Shown: positions 35,482-44,710 of the stretch, piece by piece
How the letters are laid out: every line of letters starts with the position of its first letter
Position numbering within the stretch: the stretch's first letter is position 1
Assembly: GCF_002208095.1 (NCBI RefSeq)
Contig: NZ_CP017990.1
Span: forward strand, 2,914,001-2,978,000
DNA: 64,000 bases
Source of the DNA: Enterobacter cloacae complex sp. ECNIH7
GTDB taxonomy: Bacteria > Pseudomonadota > Gammaproteobacteria > Enterobacterales > Enterobacteriaceae
Direction of reading: 5' to 3'
Position numbers and translations under genes: made by a program
The notes under the pieces: generated by a model
Told to the model about the DNA's origin: nothing
What the model saw: the letters and a program-made list of their open reading frames with translations, nothing else
Database searches by the model: none

Positions 35482-38400
35482 ATGATTGAATGGATTATCC
35501 GGCGGTCGGTCGCCAACCGTTTCCTGGTCATGATGGGGGCGCTGTTCCTCAGCGTCTGGGGCACCTGGACGATTATTAACACGCCAGTCGATGCCTTGCC
35601 CGATCTCTCTGACGTTCAGGTGATTATCAAAACCAGCTATCCCGGCCAGGCCCCGCAGATTGTTGAAAACCAGGTCACCTATCCACTCACGACCACCATG
35701 CTGTCGGTTCCCGGCGCAAAGACCGTGCGCGGTTTTTCGCAGTTTGGCGATTCGTACGTGTACGTCATTTTTGAAGACGGCACCGATTTGTACTGGGCCC
35801 GTTCGCGCGTGCTGGAGTATCTGAACCAGGTTCAGGGCAAGCTGCCTGCCGGCGTGAGCTCTGAAATTGGTCCAGATGCCACGGGCGTGGGCTGGATATT
35901 TGAGTATGCGCTGGTGGATCGCAGCGGAAAACACGATCTCGCTGAGTTGCGCTCATTGCAGGACTGGTTCCTGAAATTTGAATTGAAAACTATCCCGAAC
36001 GTGGCCGAAGTGGCCTCCGTCGGCGGCGTGGTGAAGCAGTATCAGATCCAGGTTAATCCGTTAAAACTGGCTCAGTACGGCATTAGCCTGCCGGAGGTTA
36101 AGCAGGCCCTTGAGTCGTCTAACCAGGAGGCGGGGGGATCGTCAGTTGAAATGGCGGAAGCGGAGTATATGGTCCGCGCCAGCGGCTATCTGCAGACGAT
36201 GGACGATTTCAATAACATCGTCCTGAAAACCGGCGAGAACGGGGTACCGATTTACCTTCGGGATGTCGCCCGCGTACAAACGGGTCCGGAAATGCGCCGC
36301 GGTATTGCCGAGCTGAACGGGCAGGGGGAAGTTGCGGGTGGCGTGGTGATCCTGCGTTCGGGCAAAAATGCGCGTGAAGTCATCACGGCGGTGAGAGATA
36401 AGCTGGAGACGCTGAAGGCCAGCCTGCCGGAAGGGGTTGAGATTGTGACCACCTACGATCGCAGCCAGCTCATCGATCGGGCAATCGACAACCTGAGTTC
36501 CAAACTGCTTGAAGAGTTTATCGTGGTGGCCATCGTCTGCGCCCTGTTCCTGTGGCACGTTCGATCTGCGCTGGTCGCGATTATCTCTCTGCCGCTTGGC
36601 CTGTGTATTGCCTTTATCGTCATGCATTTCCAGGGGCTGAACGCCAACATTATGTCGCTGGGAGGCATTGCCATTGCCGTCGGCGCGATGGTGGATGCCG
36701 CCATCGTCATGATTGAAAACGCGCACAAACGGCTGGAAGAGTGGGATCACCAGCATCCGGGAGAGCAGATTGATAACGCCACCCGCTGGAAGGTGATCAC
36801 CAATGCCTCTGTCGAGGTTGGCCCGGCGCTGTTTATCAGCCTGCTGATCATCACCTTATCCTTCATTCCCATCTTTACTCTTGAGGGGCAGGAAGGGCGG
36901 CTGTTTGGTCCGCTGGCTTTCACCAAAACGTACTCCATGGCGGGTGCGGCTGCGCTGGCCATCATCGTTATCCCCATCCTGATGGGGTTCTGGATCCGGG
37001 GTAAGATTCCCGCTGAGACCAGTAACCCGTTGAACAGGCTACTGATTAAAGCCTATCACCCGCTACTGATTAAGGTGCTCCGCTGGCCAAAAACAACCCT
37101 GCTGGTTGCGGCCTTGTCCATCTTCACGGTGATCTGGCCTCTCAGCCACGTGGGCGGCGAGTTCCTGCCGAAGATCAACGAAGGCGATCTGCTGTATATG
37201 CCGTCAACGTTGCCGGGCGTTTCTCCGGCAGAAGCGGCCGCGCTGTTACAGACCACGGACAAACTCATCAAAACCGTACCTGAAGTGGCCTCGGTGTTTG
37301 GCAAAACCGGCAAGGCCGAAACGGCAACGGATTCCGCGCCGCTCGAAATGGTGGAAACCACCATTCAGCTCAAGCCTGAGAATGAGTGGCGGTCCGGCAT
37401 GACGATTGACAAGATTATTGACGAGCTCGATAAGACCGTTCGGTTGCCCGGCCTGGCGAACCTCTGGGTTCCGCCCATTCGTAACCGCATCGATATGCTT
37501 TCGACCGGGATCAAAAGCCCGATTGGTATCAAGGTGTCGGGTACCGTTCTGTCGGATATTGACGCCACGGCGCAGAACATCGAGACGGTAGCCAAAACGG
37601 TGCCGGGCGTGGTGTCTGCCCTGGCTGAACGTCTGGAGGGCGGGCGCTACATTGACGTCGATATCAACCGGGAAAAAGCCTCGCGCTATGGGATGACGGT
37701 GGGCGATGTGCAGCTCTTTGTCTCCTCGGCCATCGGCGGCGCGACGGTAGGGGAAACGGTGGAAGGCGTCGCCCGGTACCCGATTAATATCCGCTATCCT
37801 CAGGACTACCGGAACAGCCCGAGCACGTTAAAGCAGATGCCGATCCTGACGCCGATGAAACAGCAGATCACGCTGGGCGATGTGGCGGATATCAACGTGG
37901 TTTCCGGCCCCACGATGCTGAAAACGGAGAATGCCCGGCCTGCAAGCTGGATTTATATCGATGCCCGCGGCAGGGATATGGTGTCGGTGGTGAACGACAT
38001 TAAGACGGCTATTAGTCAGAACGTAAAGCTGAGGCCGGGCACCAGCGTCTCATTCTCCGGGCAGTTTGAGCTGCTCGAACACGCCAACAAGAAACTGAAG
38101 CTGATGGTGCCGATGACGGTGATGATCATCTTCATTCTGCTGTATCTGGCGTTCCGTCGCGTGGATGAAGCGCTGCTGATCCTGATGAGTCTGCCGTTCG
38201 CCCTGGTCGGGGGAATTTGGTTCCTTTACTGGCAGGGCTTCCATATGTCTGTGGCAACCGGCACCGGTTTTATCGCTCTGGCCGGGGTGGCAGCAGAATT
38301 TGGGGTGGTCATGCTGATGTATTTGCGTCATGCCGTTGAGGCTCAGCCGGCGTTGTCCCATCGGGACACGTTCACAGAACAGGCGCTGGATGACGCCCTT

Positions 38401-38622
38401 TACCATGGCGCCGTACTGCGCGTGCGACCAAAGGCAATGACCGTCGCGGTGATCATTGCCGGTCTGCTGCCCATTCTGTGGGGGACGGGCGCAGGGTCAG
38501 AAGTCATGAGTCGGATAGCGGCACCTATGATTGGCGGGATGATCACGGCGCCGCTGCTATCGCTGTTTATTATTCCTGCGGCGTATAAGTTAATTTGGCT
38601 GCGCAGGCATAAAAAGCCATAA
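35482..38622 (+). CDS. cusA: RND pump of Cu(I)/Ag(I) efflux
   Basis: A 1,046-residue heavy-metal RND transporter with 12 membrane helices and two large periplasmic loops. It begins [19 protein letters not shown]. The proton-relay helix 4 motif [23 protein letters not shown] is present, and Met residues in the EMVETT and [11 protein letters not shown] segments fit the metal-path methionines of CusA. The ATG at 35482 is chosen (AAGGAG at six bases); ATG 35479 is equally possible, and the open frame further upstream overlaps cusB. It is the last gene of the operon. Confidence 0.94.
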   Translation: MIEWIIRRSVANRFLVMMGALFLSVWGTWTIINTPVDALPDLSDVQVIIKTSYPGQAPQIVENQVTYPLTTTMLSVPGAKTVRGFSQFGDSYVYVIFEDGTDLYWARSRVLEYLNQVQGKLPAGVSSEIGPDATGVGWIFEYALVDRSGKHDLAELRSLQDWFLKFELKTIPNVAEVASVGGVVKQYQIQVNPLKLAQYGISLPEVKQALESSNQEAGGSSVEMAEAEYMVRASGYLQTMDDFNNIVLKTGENGVPIYLRDVARVQTGPEMRRGIAELNGQGEVAGGVVILRSGKNAREVITAVRDKLETLKASLPEGVEIVTTYDRSQLIDRAIDNLSSKLLEEFIVVAIVCALFLWHVRSALVAIISLPLGLCIAFIVMHFQGLNANIMSLGGIAIAVGAMVDAAIVMIENAHKRLEEWDHQHPGEQIDNATRWKVITNASVEVGPALFISLLIITLSFIPIFTLEGQEGRLFGPLAFTKTYSMAGAAALAIIVIPILMGFWIRGKIPAETSNPLNRLLIKAYHPLLIKVLRWPKTTLLVAALSIFTVIWPLSHVGGEFLPKINEGDLLYMPSTLPGVSPAEAAALLQTTDKLIKTVPEVASVFGKTGKAETATDSAPLEMVETTIQLKPENEWRSGMTIDKIIDELDKTVRLPGLANLWVPPIRNRIDMLSTGIKSPIGIKVSGTVLSDIDATAQNIETVAKTVPGVVSALAERLEGGRYIDVDINREKASRYGMTVGDVQLFVSSAIGGATVGETVEGVARYPINIRYPQDYRNSPSTLKQMPILTPMKQQITLGDVADINVVSGPTMLKTENARPASWIYIDARGRDMVSVVNDIKTAISQNVKLRPGTSVSFSGQFELLEHANKKLKLMVPMTVMIIFILLYLAFRRVDEALLILMSLPFALVGGIWFLYWQGFHMSVATGTGFIALAGVAAEFGVVMLMYLRHAVEAQPALSHRDTFTEQALDDALYHGAVLRVRPKAMTVAVIIAGLLPILWGTGAGSEVMSRIAAPMIGGMITAPLLSLFIIPAAYKLIWLRRHKKP

Positions 38623-38651
38623 AAAAACCCGCCGGTAGCGGCGGGTTTTTT
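38621..38651. terminator. Bidirectional terminator after cusA
   Basis: A seven-A run, the stem CCCGCCG / CGGCGGG with a GTAG loop, and six T. It can end cusCFBA on the plus strand and the membrane-protein gene on the minus strand. Confidence 0.9.
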
Positions 38652-38664
38652 ACGAGATGAACGC

Positions 38665-39249
38665 TTAGCGCGCTGTTTTAGCACGCGTCTGGCTGAGAAG
38701 CTTGCGCCAGGCACGATTATGTAGAGTAAACAGCAGCATCTTATAGAAGGGGGTGGAAAGGATACAGCTGCCGCTAAGCATTAGCATGACGATACTCACT
38801 AGCGCCGCGGTCAGACTGACGCCAGGAGCAGCGCTACCGCTCAGCGCGACCAGCAGATAGGCTGCCGTTAATACCAGGCTTATCACCGCCAGCGTAAGGT
38901 GTAACCGCACGGCGCGCATGCTGCCTTTGCCAATCATAAACATCGTCACGCCGTTAAGGCCAGCGAACAGAAGGGCGATCAGGACAACCCAGACGAATAC
39001 GTGTTCCGCTGGCTGGTCGAGTCCGGCTAGTACGCCATACCCCAGCCACAGCTGAGGAATAGCGAAACTGACAATTACCCCGAGGGTACTGATCGCCGCT
39101 GGAATACCCATGGCGTGTAGACCTACAGGTTTGCCCATTTCGTCAGCCAACACAGTTTTTAGCTGTTGCAGCTGTGTCGGGGAGGCATTGCTTATGCTGG
39201 TAGCCACCTCGTTACAGTGTTGCAGGCGGCGGGAAAAAACTTTAACCAT
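38665..39249 (-). CDS. Four-helix membrane protein, possible immunity partner
   Basis: A 194-residue protein I do not recognise. A 40-residue soluble start is followed by four hydrophobic segments (about 47-68, 84-106, 115-138, 143-167) and a basic tail (NRAWRKLLSQTRAKTAR). It starts 15 bases after the broken effector-like gene, in the same direction, with a weak GAG ribosome site. A small multi-helix inner membrane protein directly downstream of a gene with a membrane-inserting core is the usual layout of a pore-forming effector and its immunity protein. That role is inferred from context only. Confidence 0.65.
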   Translation of the reverse strand: MVKVFSRRLQHCNEVATSISNASPTQLQQLKTVLADEMGKPVGLHAMGIPAAISTLGVIVSFAIPQLWLGYGVLAGLDQPAEHVFVWVVLIALLFAGLNGVTMFMIGKGSMRAVRLHLTLAVISLVLTAAYLLVALSGSAAPGVSLTAALVSIVMLMLSGSCILSTPFYKMLLFTLHNRAWRKLLSQTRAKTAR

Positions 39250-39264
39250 TTGAATACTCAGCGT

Positions 39265-40229
39265 TTAGTTAGGCGAAAATGACTGCAACAGACCGACTAC
39301 ATAGCGCCCGGACTGGACGGTGTTTTGAGGATTGCGGATCGTCCCCGTGAGTGAACTGCCCACAAAGGCCGATGCGTTGTTCACGGCACTCATCAGCTCA
39401 CGTTGCAGTGATTTTTGTAATGATTCGCTGGGGAAACGTTTCGGGTAGACGCCTGCGCGGATCGCTGCCTTCACGCCGGCGCTGGAAATACCTGGATTTT
39501 GCGCTTTGATGATCTCTTCCGTGATGCGCTTACGCTCAGCACGACTGAGGCTTTGGAACCAGGCGGTAACTTTACTTGAGGATGCCGCTTTCATCAGCTT
39601 GTACGTTTCTAAAGTACTTCGCAGTGCGGTTCCTGCCGCAGCCAGCGAAATGACATCCAGAACTGTCGTGGTAGCTACATACCAGTCCTGCTGTCGAGCC
39701 AGGCAACATCAGAACCATGATCGTTATGGATTGCCAGCAGACGGCCCGCGCCAATCATGCATTGTGCGCCAGTTGCCAGCGTACCGGACAGGCTAATCGC
39801 GGCAATCACACCGGACCCGCCAGCGGTAAAAGGCACTGCCGCACCGGCACCAAACGCCATGACAAGCGTAACAAGCATCGCGCCACAGGCAAAACCGGTT
39901 GAAGTAATTTCCGTAGCAAGTGAGGGAGTCGTTAGCGTCGCCACCACAGCTTTTTCTGCACTGATTTCCTTAGCATCCGGAATTTTACTGATTACCACAT
40001 GGCTGACGGTGCTCTGATTCACATCTGCAATGCGGCGTGAAGGGCGTACCAGCCAGCGTTGTTTTCCATCATCAAAAATGATGCCGACATTGTAAAAATT
40101 ACGCGTGCAGTCGAGTTGGGCGGCCAGCTTTTTAAAATCGATATCAGTACCCGCTTGAAGGCCTAAGCTACGCGAGAGGTCATAAGAGGGAAGGGTGCTG
40201 TCAGGCGACTGCTGACCTGGTAAGTTCAT
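39265..40229 (-). pseudogene. Effector-like membrane-active protein, frameshifted
   Basis: The first frame starts at ATG 40227-40229 (AAGGAG upstream), encodes MNLPGQQSPDSTLPSYDLSR and a soluble domain, then a long Gly/Ala-rich hydrophobic stretch (FACGAMLVTLVMAFGAGAAV, then TLATGAQCMIGAG) and stops at 39675. A second frame continues without pause: DWYVATTTVLDVISLAAAG, then a helical domain AWFQSLSRAERKRITEEII, ending GLLQSFSPN at 39265. One lost base near 39687-39697 explains the break. Restored, it would have about 320 residues. The hydrophobic hairpin between soluble domains suggests a pore-forming toxin or secretion-system effector. This is an inference; no secretion genes are adjacent. 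Confidence 0.68.
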
Positions 40230-40383
40230 CGGGGAAGCTCCTTCATTCCGTGAGGACAATTAATTAGCAGGGTAATTTATTGAAGAAATTTATGATTCGA
40301 ACACTAAGACTTAGATAATAGCAGCGTTAACTCGGTGAGCAAATGATATTGCTTGACTAAAATGTAAACGATACCAGGGGGTA

Positions 40384-40728
40384 TTAAACCTTACCCGCAG
40401 ACTCTCTTAATTCTGTAATATCCCTTTTAGGCGATTGACCGAACATCCGCGTATACTCCCGGCTGAAATGGGACAGGCTTTCGTAACCGACAGCATAGGC
40501 TGCTGTGGTGACATCGTAATGTTCATTCAGCATCAGTCGCCTGGCTTCATTGAGGCGCAGCCATTTCTGATACCGTAGCGGGCTCATTCCCGCAAGCTGC
40601 CTGAAGTGTTGGTGGAAAGAGGGCGTGCTCATTTGCACGCGGCTTGCCAACTCCTCGACACGTAAAGGTGACGCGATATCCCGGGAAAGCTTACCGAGTA
40701 GTTTCTCAACCGACTTGTCTGAAATCAT
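40384..40728 (-). CDS. AraC-family DNA-binding domain, stand-alone
   Basis: A 114-residue protein made only of the double helix-turn-helix AraC domain: PLRVEELASRVQMSTPSFHQHF and then YDVTTAAYAVGYESLSHFSREYTRMFG. Close relatives by motif (YqhC-like, with an AraC_N cupin-type domain) are about 300 residues; the N-terminal half is missing here and the upstream bases do not encode it in any frame. It may be a remnant, or a functional small regulator of SoxS/RamA size. The ATG at 40728 has GAGG nine bases before. It is divergent from the alpha/beta hydrolase. Confidence 0.8.
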   Translation of the reverse strand: MISDKSVEKLLGKLSRDIASPLRVEELASRVQMSTPSFHQHFRQLAGMSPLRYQKWLRLNEARRLMLNEHYDVTTAAYAVGYESLSHFSREYTRMFGQSPKRDITELRESAGKV

Positions 40729-40906
40729 TCTGTAATGCCTCACATTTTACAACGTAATCAACGTAGCAGTTATGAAAACTGAAATATACGCTTTGGCATA
40801 AGGTTTAGAGGATCGGGCAAATAATGCAGAGTATTTTAATAACACCTTTCGTTAAAGACTCCCAAAATAACAACCCTGAATTCACTGAATGAAAGGTTTT
40901 AATAGC

Positions 40907-41989
40907 ATGACGACAAAATCTTCAACGCGATTCTTAAATGGCGCACTCCTTGCCGGAGCGATGGCTCTGATTTCAACAGAAGCTGCGTTCGCCCAGCCTG
41001 CACCAGGCGCAACAGACTCTTCAACGCGTCTGGTTCAGACGTGGGATAAAACCTTCCCAAGGAGCGACAAAGTGGATCATCAAAAAGTGACTTTTAAAAA
41101 CCGTTACGGCATTACGCTGGCTGCTGATGTGTATCTCCCAAAAGATCGCGGAAATAAGAAGCTTGCTGCACTTGTTATTTCCGGGCCTTTTGGCGCGGTA
41201 AAAGAGCAGGCCTCTGGTCTCTATGCGCAAACCTTAGCCGAGCGCGGATTCGTGACGCTGGCATTTGATCCGTCTTATTCCGGTGAAAGTAGTGGGGAAC
41301 CCCGCAATATTGCTTCACCTGATATTAATACCGAAGACTTTATGGCAGCAGTCGATTTTATTGGACTGCAATCTTATGTGGATCGTGAACGTATCGGTGT
41401 CATAGGTATCTGTGGTATGGGGGGGATTGCCCTGAATGCTGTTGCCGTGGATAAACGCGTAAAAGCACTGGTTGCAAGCACCATGTACGATATGAGCCGC
41501 GTGATGTCGAAAGGTTATAATGACAGCGTAACACCGGAGCAACGCGAGCAGGCCCTGGAGAAGATGAGCTTACAGCGCTGGGAAGATGCGGCAAACGGCA
41601 AACCGGCCTACCAGCCAGCCTACAATAAGCTGAAGGGCGGTGAAGTACAGTTCCTCGTGGACTATGCAGACTACTACATGACTAAGCGCGGATATCATCC
41701 ACGAGCCGTCAACTCTGGCAATTCATGGTCCGTGACAACGCCAATGTCCTTCATGAATTTCCCGCTGATGACTTACATTAAGGAAATTTCTCCGCGTCCA
41801 ATCCTGTTCATTCATGGCGAAAAAGCGCATTCGCTTTACTTCTCCAGAACGGCTTATGAAGCGGCAAATCAGCCAAAAGAGCTTCTGATTGTTAAAGATG
41901 CCACGCATGTCGATTTATATGATCGTATGGATAAGATCCCGTTCGATAACATCACGGCATTTTTCAATAAATATCTGAATAAAAGATAA
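40907..41989 (+). CDS. Secreted alpha/beta hydrolase with Cys nucleophile
   Basis: A 360-residue hydrolase with a signal peptide (about residues 1-29, cut near AAFAQ). The nucleophile elbow reads GICGMGG, with Cys169 in place of Ser, as in dienelactone-hydrolase-like enzymes. The late His lies in DATHVDLYD. ATG 40907 is preferred over 40889 because AAAGG precedes it. The substrate is unknown. It is divergent from the small AraC protein, its likely regulator. A perfect 11-bp hairpin follows the stop. Confidence 0.8.
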   Translation: MTTKSSTRFLNGALLAGAMALISTEAAFAQPAPGATDSSTRLVQTWDKTFPRSDKVDHQKVTFKNRYGITLAADVYLPKDRGNKKLAALVISGPFGAVKEQASGLYAQTLAERGFVTLAFDPSYSGESSGEPRNIASPDINTEDFMAAVDFIGLQSYVDRERIGVIGICGMGGIALNAVAVDKRVKALVASTMYDMSRVMSKGYNDSVTPEQREQALEKMSLQRWEDAANGKPAYQPAYNKLKGGEVQFLVDYADYYMTKRGYHPRAVNSGNSWSVTTPMSFMNFPLMTYIKEISPRPILFIHGEKAHSLYFSRTAYEAANQPKELLIVKDATHVDLYDRMDKIPFDNITAFFNKYLNKR

Positions 41990-42004
41990 CTTCCTCAGTA
42001 ACCG

Positions 42005-42030
42005 ATACAGTGGCCAAAAGGCCACTGTAT
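42005..42030 (+). terminator. Hairpin after hydrolase gene
   Basis: ATACAGTGGCC-AAAA-GGCCACTGTAT is a perfect 11-bp stem, 16 bases after the hydrolase stop. It lacks a T run, so it may stabilise the mRNA end or act as a weak terminator. Confidence 0.6.
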
Positions 42031-42142
42031 TGATGTGAGAGGGAAGGCAGCTATGAGGGTTTTGACTGAACTGAACGGTTTATGGCTTATTCTCTGATGC
42101 CCATATTTAATTTAACATAATATACATTATGCGCACCAATAT

Positions 42143-42191
42143 TGTAATGGCTCAATAGTAATGTCCGCCTGTGGCTCAATTCAGATGTCCG
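42143..42191 (+). repeat. Left end of the IS, doublet of terminal motifs
   Basis: Two copies of a GGCTCAAT-n5-ATGTCCG motif lie at 42149-42167 and 42173-42191, 24 bases apart. The outer copy belongs to the terminal inverted repeat. They are probably transposase binding sites. Confidence 0.75.
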
Positions 42192-42239
42192 CGCTATGGT
42201 AAGCTTCACTGGTCCGTTTAAACTACCGGGAGGCATATC

Positions 42240-43643
42240 ATGAGCGCAGAAAGCTCAGGAGTGTTTACTTTGAAAGAGATCAACCGGATCAAGATTATAC
42301 AGGACGTCATTGAACGTCGCATCACAACGCGCCGTGCGGCCGAGCACCTCGGTATCAGCGACAGGCAATGCCGCAGACTTCTTGCCCGTTACCGTGAAGG
42401 CGGACCGCTTGGTATGGCCAGCAGACGATGTGGCATGCGTGGTAACCGCCAGTTGCCACCCGGGCTCGCAGATCAGGCTCTGGAACTGATCAAGACGCGT
42501 TATGCTGATTTCGGTCCGACTCTGGCGCGTGAAAAGCTCGAAGAACTCCACGGACTGTTTCTTGGCAAAGAAACTGTCCGGCGCATCATGGTGCGGGCTG
42601 GCTTATGGGTTCCCCGTAAACAACGTGCCGCAAGGATCCCTCAACCACGGTACCGGCGTCCGTGTACTGGTGAGCTGATACAAATAGATGGCTGTGATCA
42701 CGACTGGTTTGAAGGCCGTGGCCCGGCCTGCACCGCGCTGGTCTATGTTGATGATGCAACCAGCAAACTGATGGAACTGTTGTTTGTTAAATCGGAGTCC
42801 ACGTTTTCTTACTTCGAAGCCACGCGGCGCTATATCGATAAGCATGGTAAACCGCTGGCACTGTACAGCGATAAAGCCGGTGTTTTTCGTGTTAACAATA
42901 AACACGCCACAGGCGGAGACGGGCATACTCAGTTTGGGCGAGCCATGCATGAACTGAACATCCAGACTATCTGTGCAGAAACCAGTCCCGCCAAAGGGCG
43001 TGTAGAACGAGCTCACCTCACTTTACAGGATCGTCTGGTCAAAGAGCTGCGGTTACAGGGCATTTGTTCAATGGAGGCTGCAAATGACTTCGCTGAGGCC
43101 TATATGGCTGACTATAACCGCCGTTTTGGCAAAGTACCGCGACATGATTTTGACGTACACCGTGCTGTAGAACATGATGAGGACCTGGGGCTTATTTTCA
43201 CTGTTCGTGAAAAACGTAAAGTCTCAAAATCGTTGACGATACAATATGATAAAATGTTGTACCTGATTGAAGACAGCGAACTGAGTCGCCGTGCAATAGG
43301 TAAATATATCGATGTGTATCACTATCCTGATGGCAGAAAAGAGCTGCGCCTGAACGGTACGCTACTTCCCTACTCTACCTACGACCGACTGTCAGAAATC
43401 GACCAGGGCGCGATTGTCGATAACAAGCGTCTTGGCCGAACCCTGGAGTTTATCAGTCTGGTGCAGAGCAAGCGGGATAACACGCGCTCTCAGTCAATTC
43501 CCGCTGGAGATGGCCCTTCCCGACGACGGCCAAAGCAGGAAGGGAAGAAATCCCAGCGCTCACTGGATAATGATGACATGCTCGAAGCACTCAAACAGCT
43601 TCAGTCACGTTCAGAGGACATTTTTGGTAAAAGAGCCCGCTGA
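42240..43643 (+). CDS. ISNCY-family transposase
   Basis: A 467-residue transposase. The N-terminal helix-turn-helix (INRIKIIQDVIERRITTRRAAEHLG-type, then ISDRQCRRLLARYREGG) is followed by a DDE integrase-like core: IQIDGCDHDWFEGRG (first Asp), LALYSDKAGVFRVN (second Asp) and SPAKGRVERAHLTLQDRLVKELR (Glu). The C-terminus is basic and hydrophilic. It is intact, so the element may be active. Confidence 0.92.
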   Translation: MSAESSGVFTLKEINRIKIIQDVIERRITTRRAAEHLGISDRQCRRLLARYREGGPLGMASRRCGMRGNRQLPPGLADQALELIKTRYADFGPTLAREKLEELHGLFLGKETVRRIMVRAGLWVPRKQRAARIPQPRYRRPCTGELIQIDGCDHDWFEGRGPACTALVYVDDATSKLMELLFVKSESTFSYFEATRRYIDKHGKPLALYSDKAGVFRVNNKHATGGDGHTQFGRAMHELNIQTICAETSPAKGRVERAHLTLQDRLVKELRLQGICSMEAANDFAEAYMADYNRRFGKVPRHDFDVHRAVEHDEDLGLIFTVREKRKVSKSLTIQYDKMLYLIEDSELSRRAIGKYIDVYHYPDGRKELRLNGTLLPYSTYDRLSEIDQGAIVDNKRLGRTLEFISLVQSKRDNTRSQSIPAGDGPSRRRPKQEGKKSQRSLDNDDMLEALKQLQSRSEDIFGKRAR

Positions 43644-43671
43644 TGGTACTCACTGGCCGGACAGTGGTTGC

Positions 43672-44316
43672 TCACCAGTTGATATTGTCCGGCCAGACCC
43701 ATGATGTATTATTCATTTCGTTCAGCATCTTTATGTCCTGCTTTTCACGGGCATACTTACCCCATAATGAATGAAAAGAACGAACAATACTGATTAACTG
43801 CTTTTTTCTTTGCTCCGGAGATAGGCTGATAAAATAGCAGCACCTGCTGTCAATATTATCCTCAATGAAATTAAAATCAGAGTCTGATGCATATTTTACT
43901 GTTAGCATAATATCATTCGACGTTGTTCTCTCAGACTCTGTTAATGCTGATTCTATCAGGTATTCAAAGGCATACATGACAGACAGCTGGTTTTTGTCTG
44001 TCTGAATATAACCCATTGAGTTTCTGAGTATTGAGGACTGTACCAGGACCAGAGGCCATAAAAGCTCAACACCATAAAGCTTATATGTATCATGTTGATC
44101 ATACTGATGTTGCTCAACACGACGATTACCTTCCCGTGCTTTACGAATATCATAGGCAAGGGATAACATAAATCCGTCTTTAACTTTAATCAGTGGGCTT
44201 TCATCCACGATGTAATGAATGAGTTCATGTAATTCATTCAGGGCTTCTGAATCTCCCCACAGTATAAAACCTGCATTGTTCGGCGTTAACTCGTATCGAA
44301 GCATGGGCTCAATCAT
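43672..44316 (-). CDS. IS passenger protein, unknown function
   Basis: A 214-residue protein carried inside the IS, facing the transposase and ending 28 bases from it. It starts MIEPMLRYELTPNNAGFILWG and contains ELHELIHYIVDESP, GYIQTDKNQLSVMYAFEYL and a charged C-terminal helix. There is no membrane segment or catalytic motif that I recognise. The base composition is AT-richer than the transposase gene. ATG at 44304 is an alternative start. Passenger genes of IS elements are often unrelated to transposition. Confidence 0.72.
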   Translation of the reverse strand: MIEPMLRYELTPNNAGFILWGDSEALNELHELIHYIVDESPLIKVKDGFMLSLAYDIRKAREGNRRVEQHQYDQHDTYKLYGVELLWPLVLVQSSILRNSMGYIQTDKNQLSVMYAFEYLIESALTESERTTSNDIMLTVKYASDSDFNFIEDNIDSRCCYFISLSPEQRKKQLISIVRSFHSLWGKYAREKQDIKMLNEMNNTSWVWPDNINW

Positions 44317-44371
44317 CCTGTTGTTTCAGTCGGAGGAAAGTCTATCAGTAAAGAGAATGAGAGATCAAAGT

Positions 44372-44420
44372 GGTCATTTTAATTGAGCTGGATAACGGAC
44401 ATTTCAATTGAGCCTTGACA
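44372..44420 (-). repeat. Right end of the IS, doublet of terminal motifs
   Basis: Read on the minus strand, GGCTCAATTGAAATGTCCG (44396-44414) and a weaker GCTCAATTAAAATGACC (44372-44388) mirror the doublet of the left end, 25 bases apart. Confidence 0.72.
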
Positions 44421-44710
44421 GTCCAGCAAACGGGAAAAGAAATCTTACGTCCTGATTGAGTTAGAACAATTTGTGAAAACTTATGCTTAAATCATTGTAA
44501 CGCGACCAAATTGTTTCAGAGAAAAAACACTGTTAATAACCCGCGCCGAACTGTATTAAAATGCACCAACCAATAAACAGTGTTATGCACCAAAATAATG
44601 AAATTTTTATGACTCTGCATCAAAAGAAGGCAAGCAAAACGTTTCGATAAAAATAAAACATTCCTGCATGCGTTTACATACAGAATATATGCACTACGTT
44701 GTCGCTTCGC
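44421..44710. other. AT-rich gene-free region right of the IS
   Basis: 290 bases without a supported gene. The only structure seen is a direct repeat ATGCACCAA at 44561-44569 and 44585-44593 (24-base period). A related GCACCAA lies just left of the IS at 42133-42139, so the IS may have landed in a region that carried several such repeats. Confidence 0.5.

Larger units (their letters stand above)
42143..44420. mobile_element. ISNCY-type insertion sequence (ISKpn21-like), 2,278 bp
   Basis: The element runs from TGTAATGGCTCAATAGTAA at the left to the inverted TGTCAAGGCTCAATTGAAA at the right; 25-base ends share about 18 positions. It encodes one transposase and one opposed passenger gene. The 2,278-base span agrees with the length I recall for ISKpn21, but identity was not checked. 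No clear target duplication is visible (left flank CAATAT, right flank GTCCAG). Confidence 0.82.

Noticed and set aside
42130..44435. Target-site duplication around the IS
   Set aside because: The bases flanking the inferred ends (CAATAT on the left, GTCCAG on the right) do not match.
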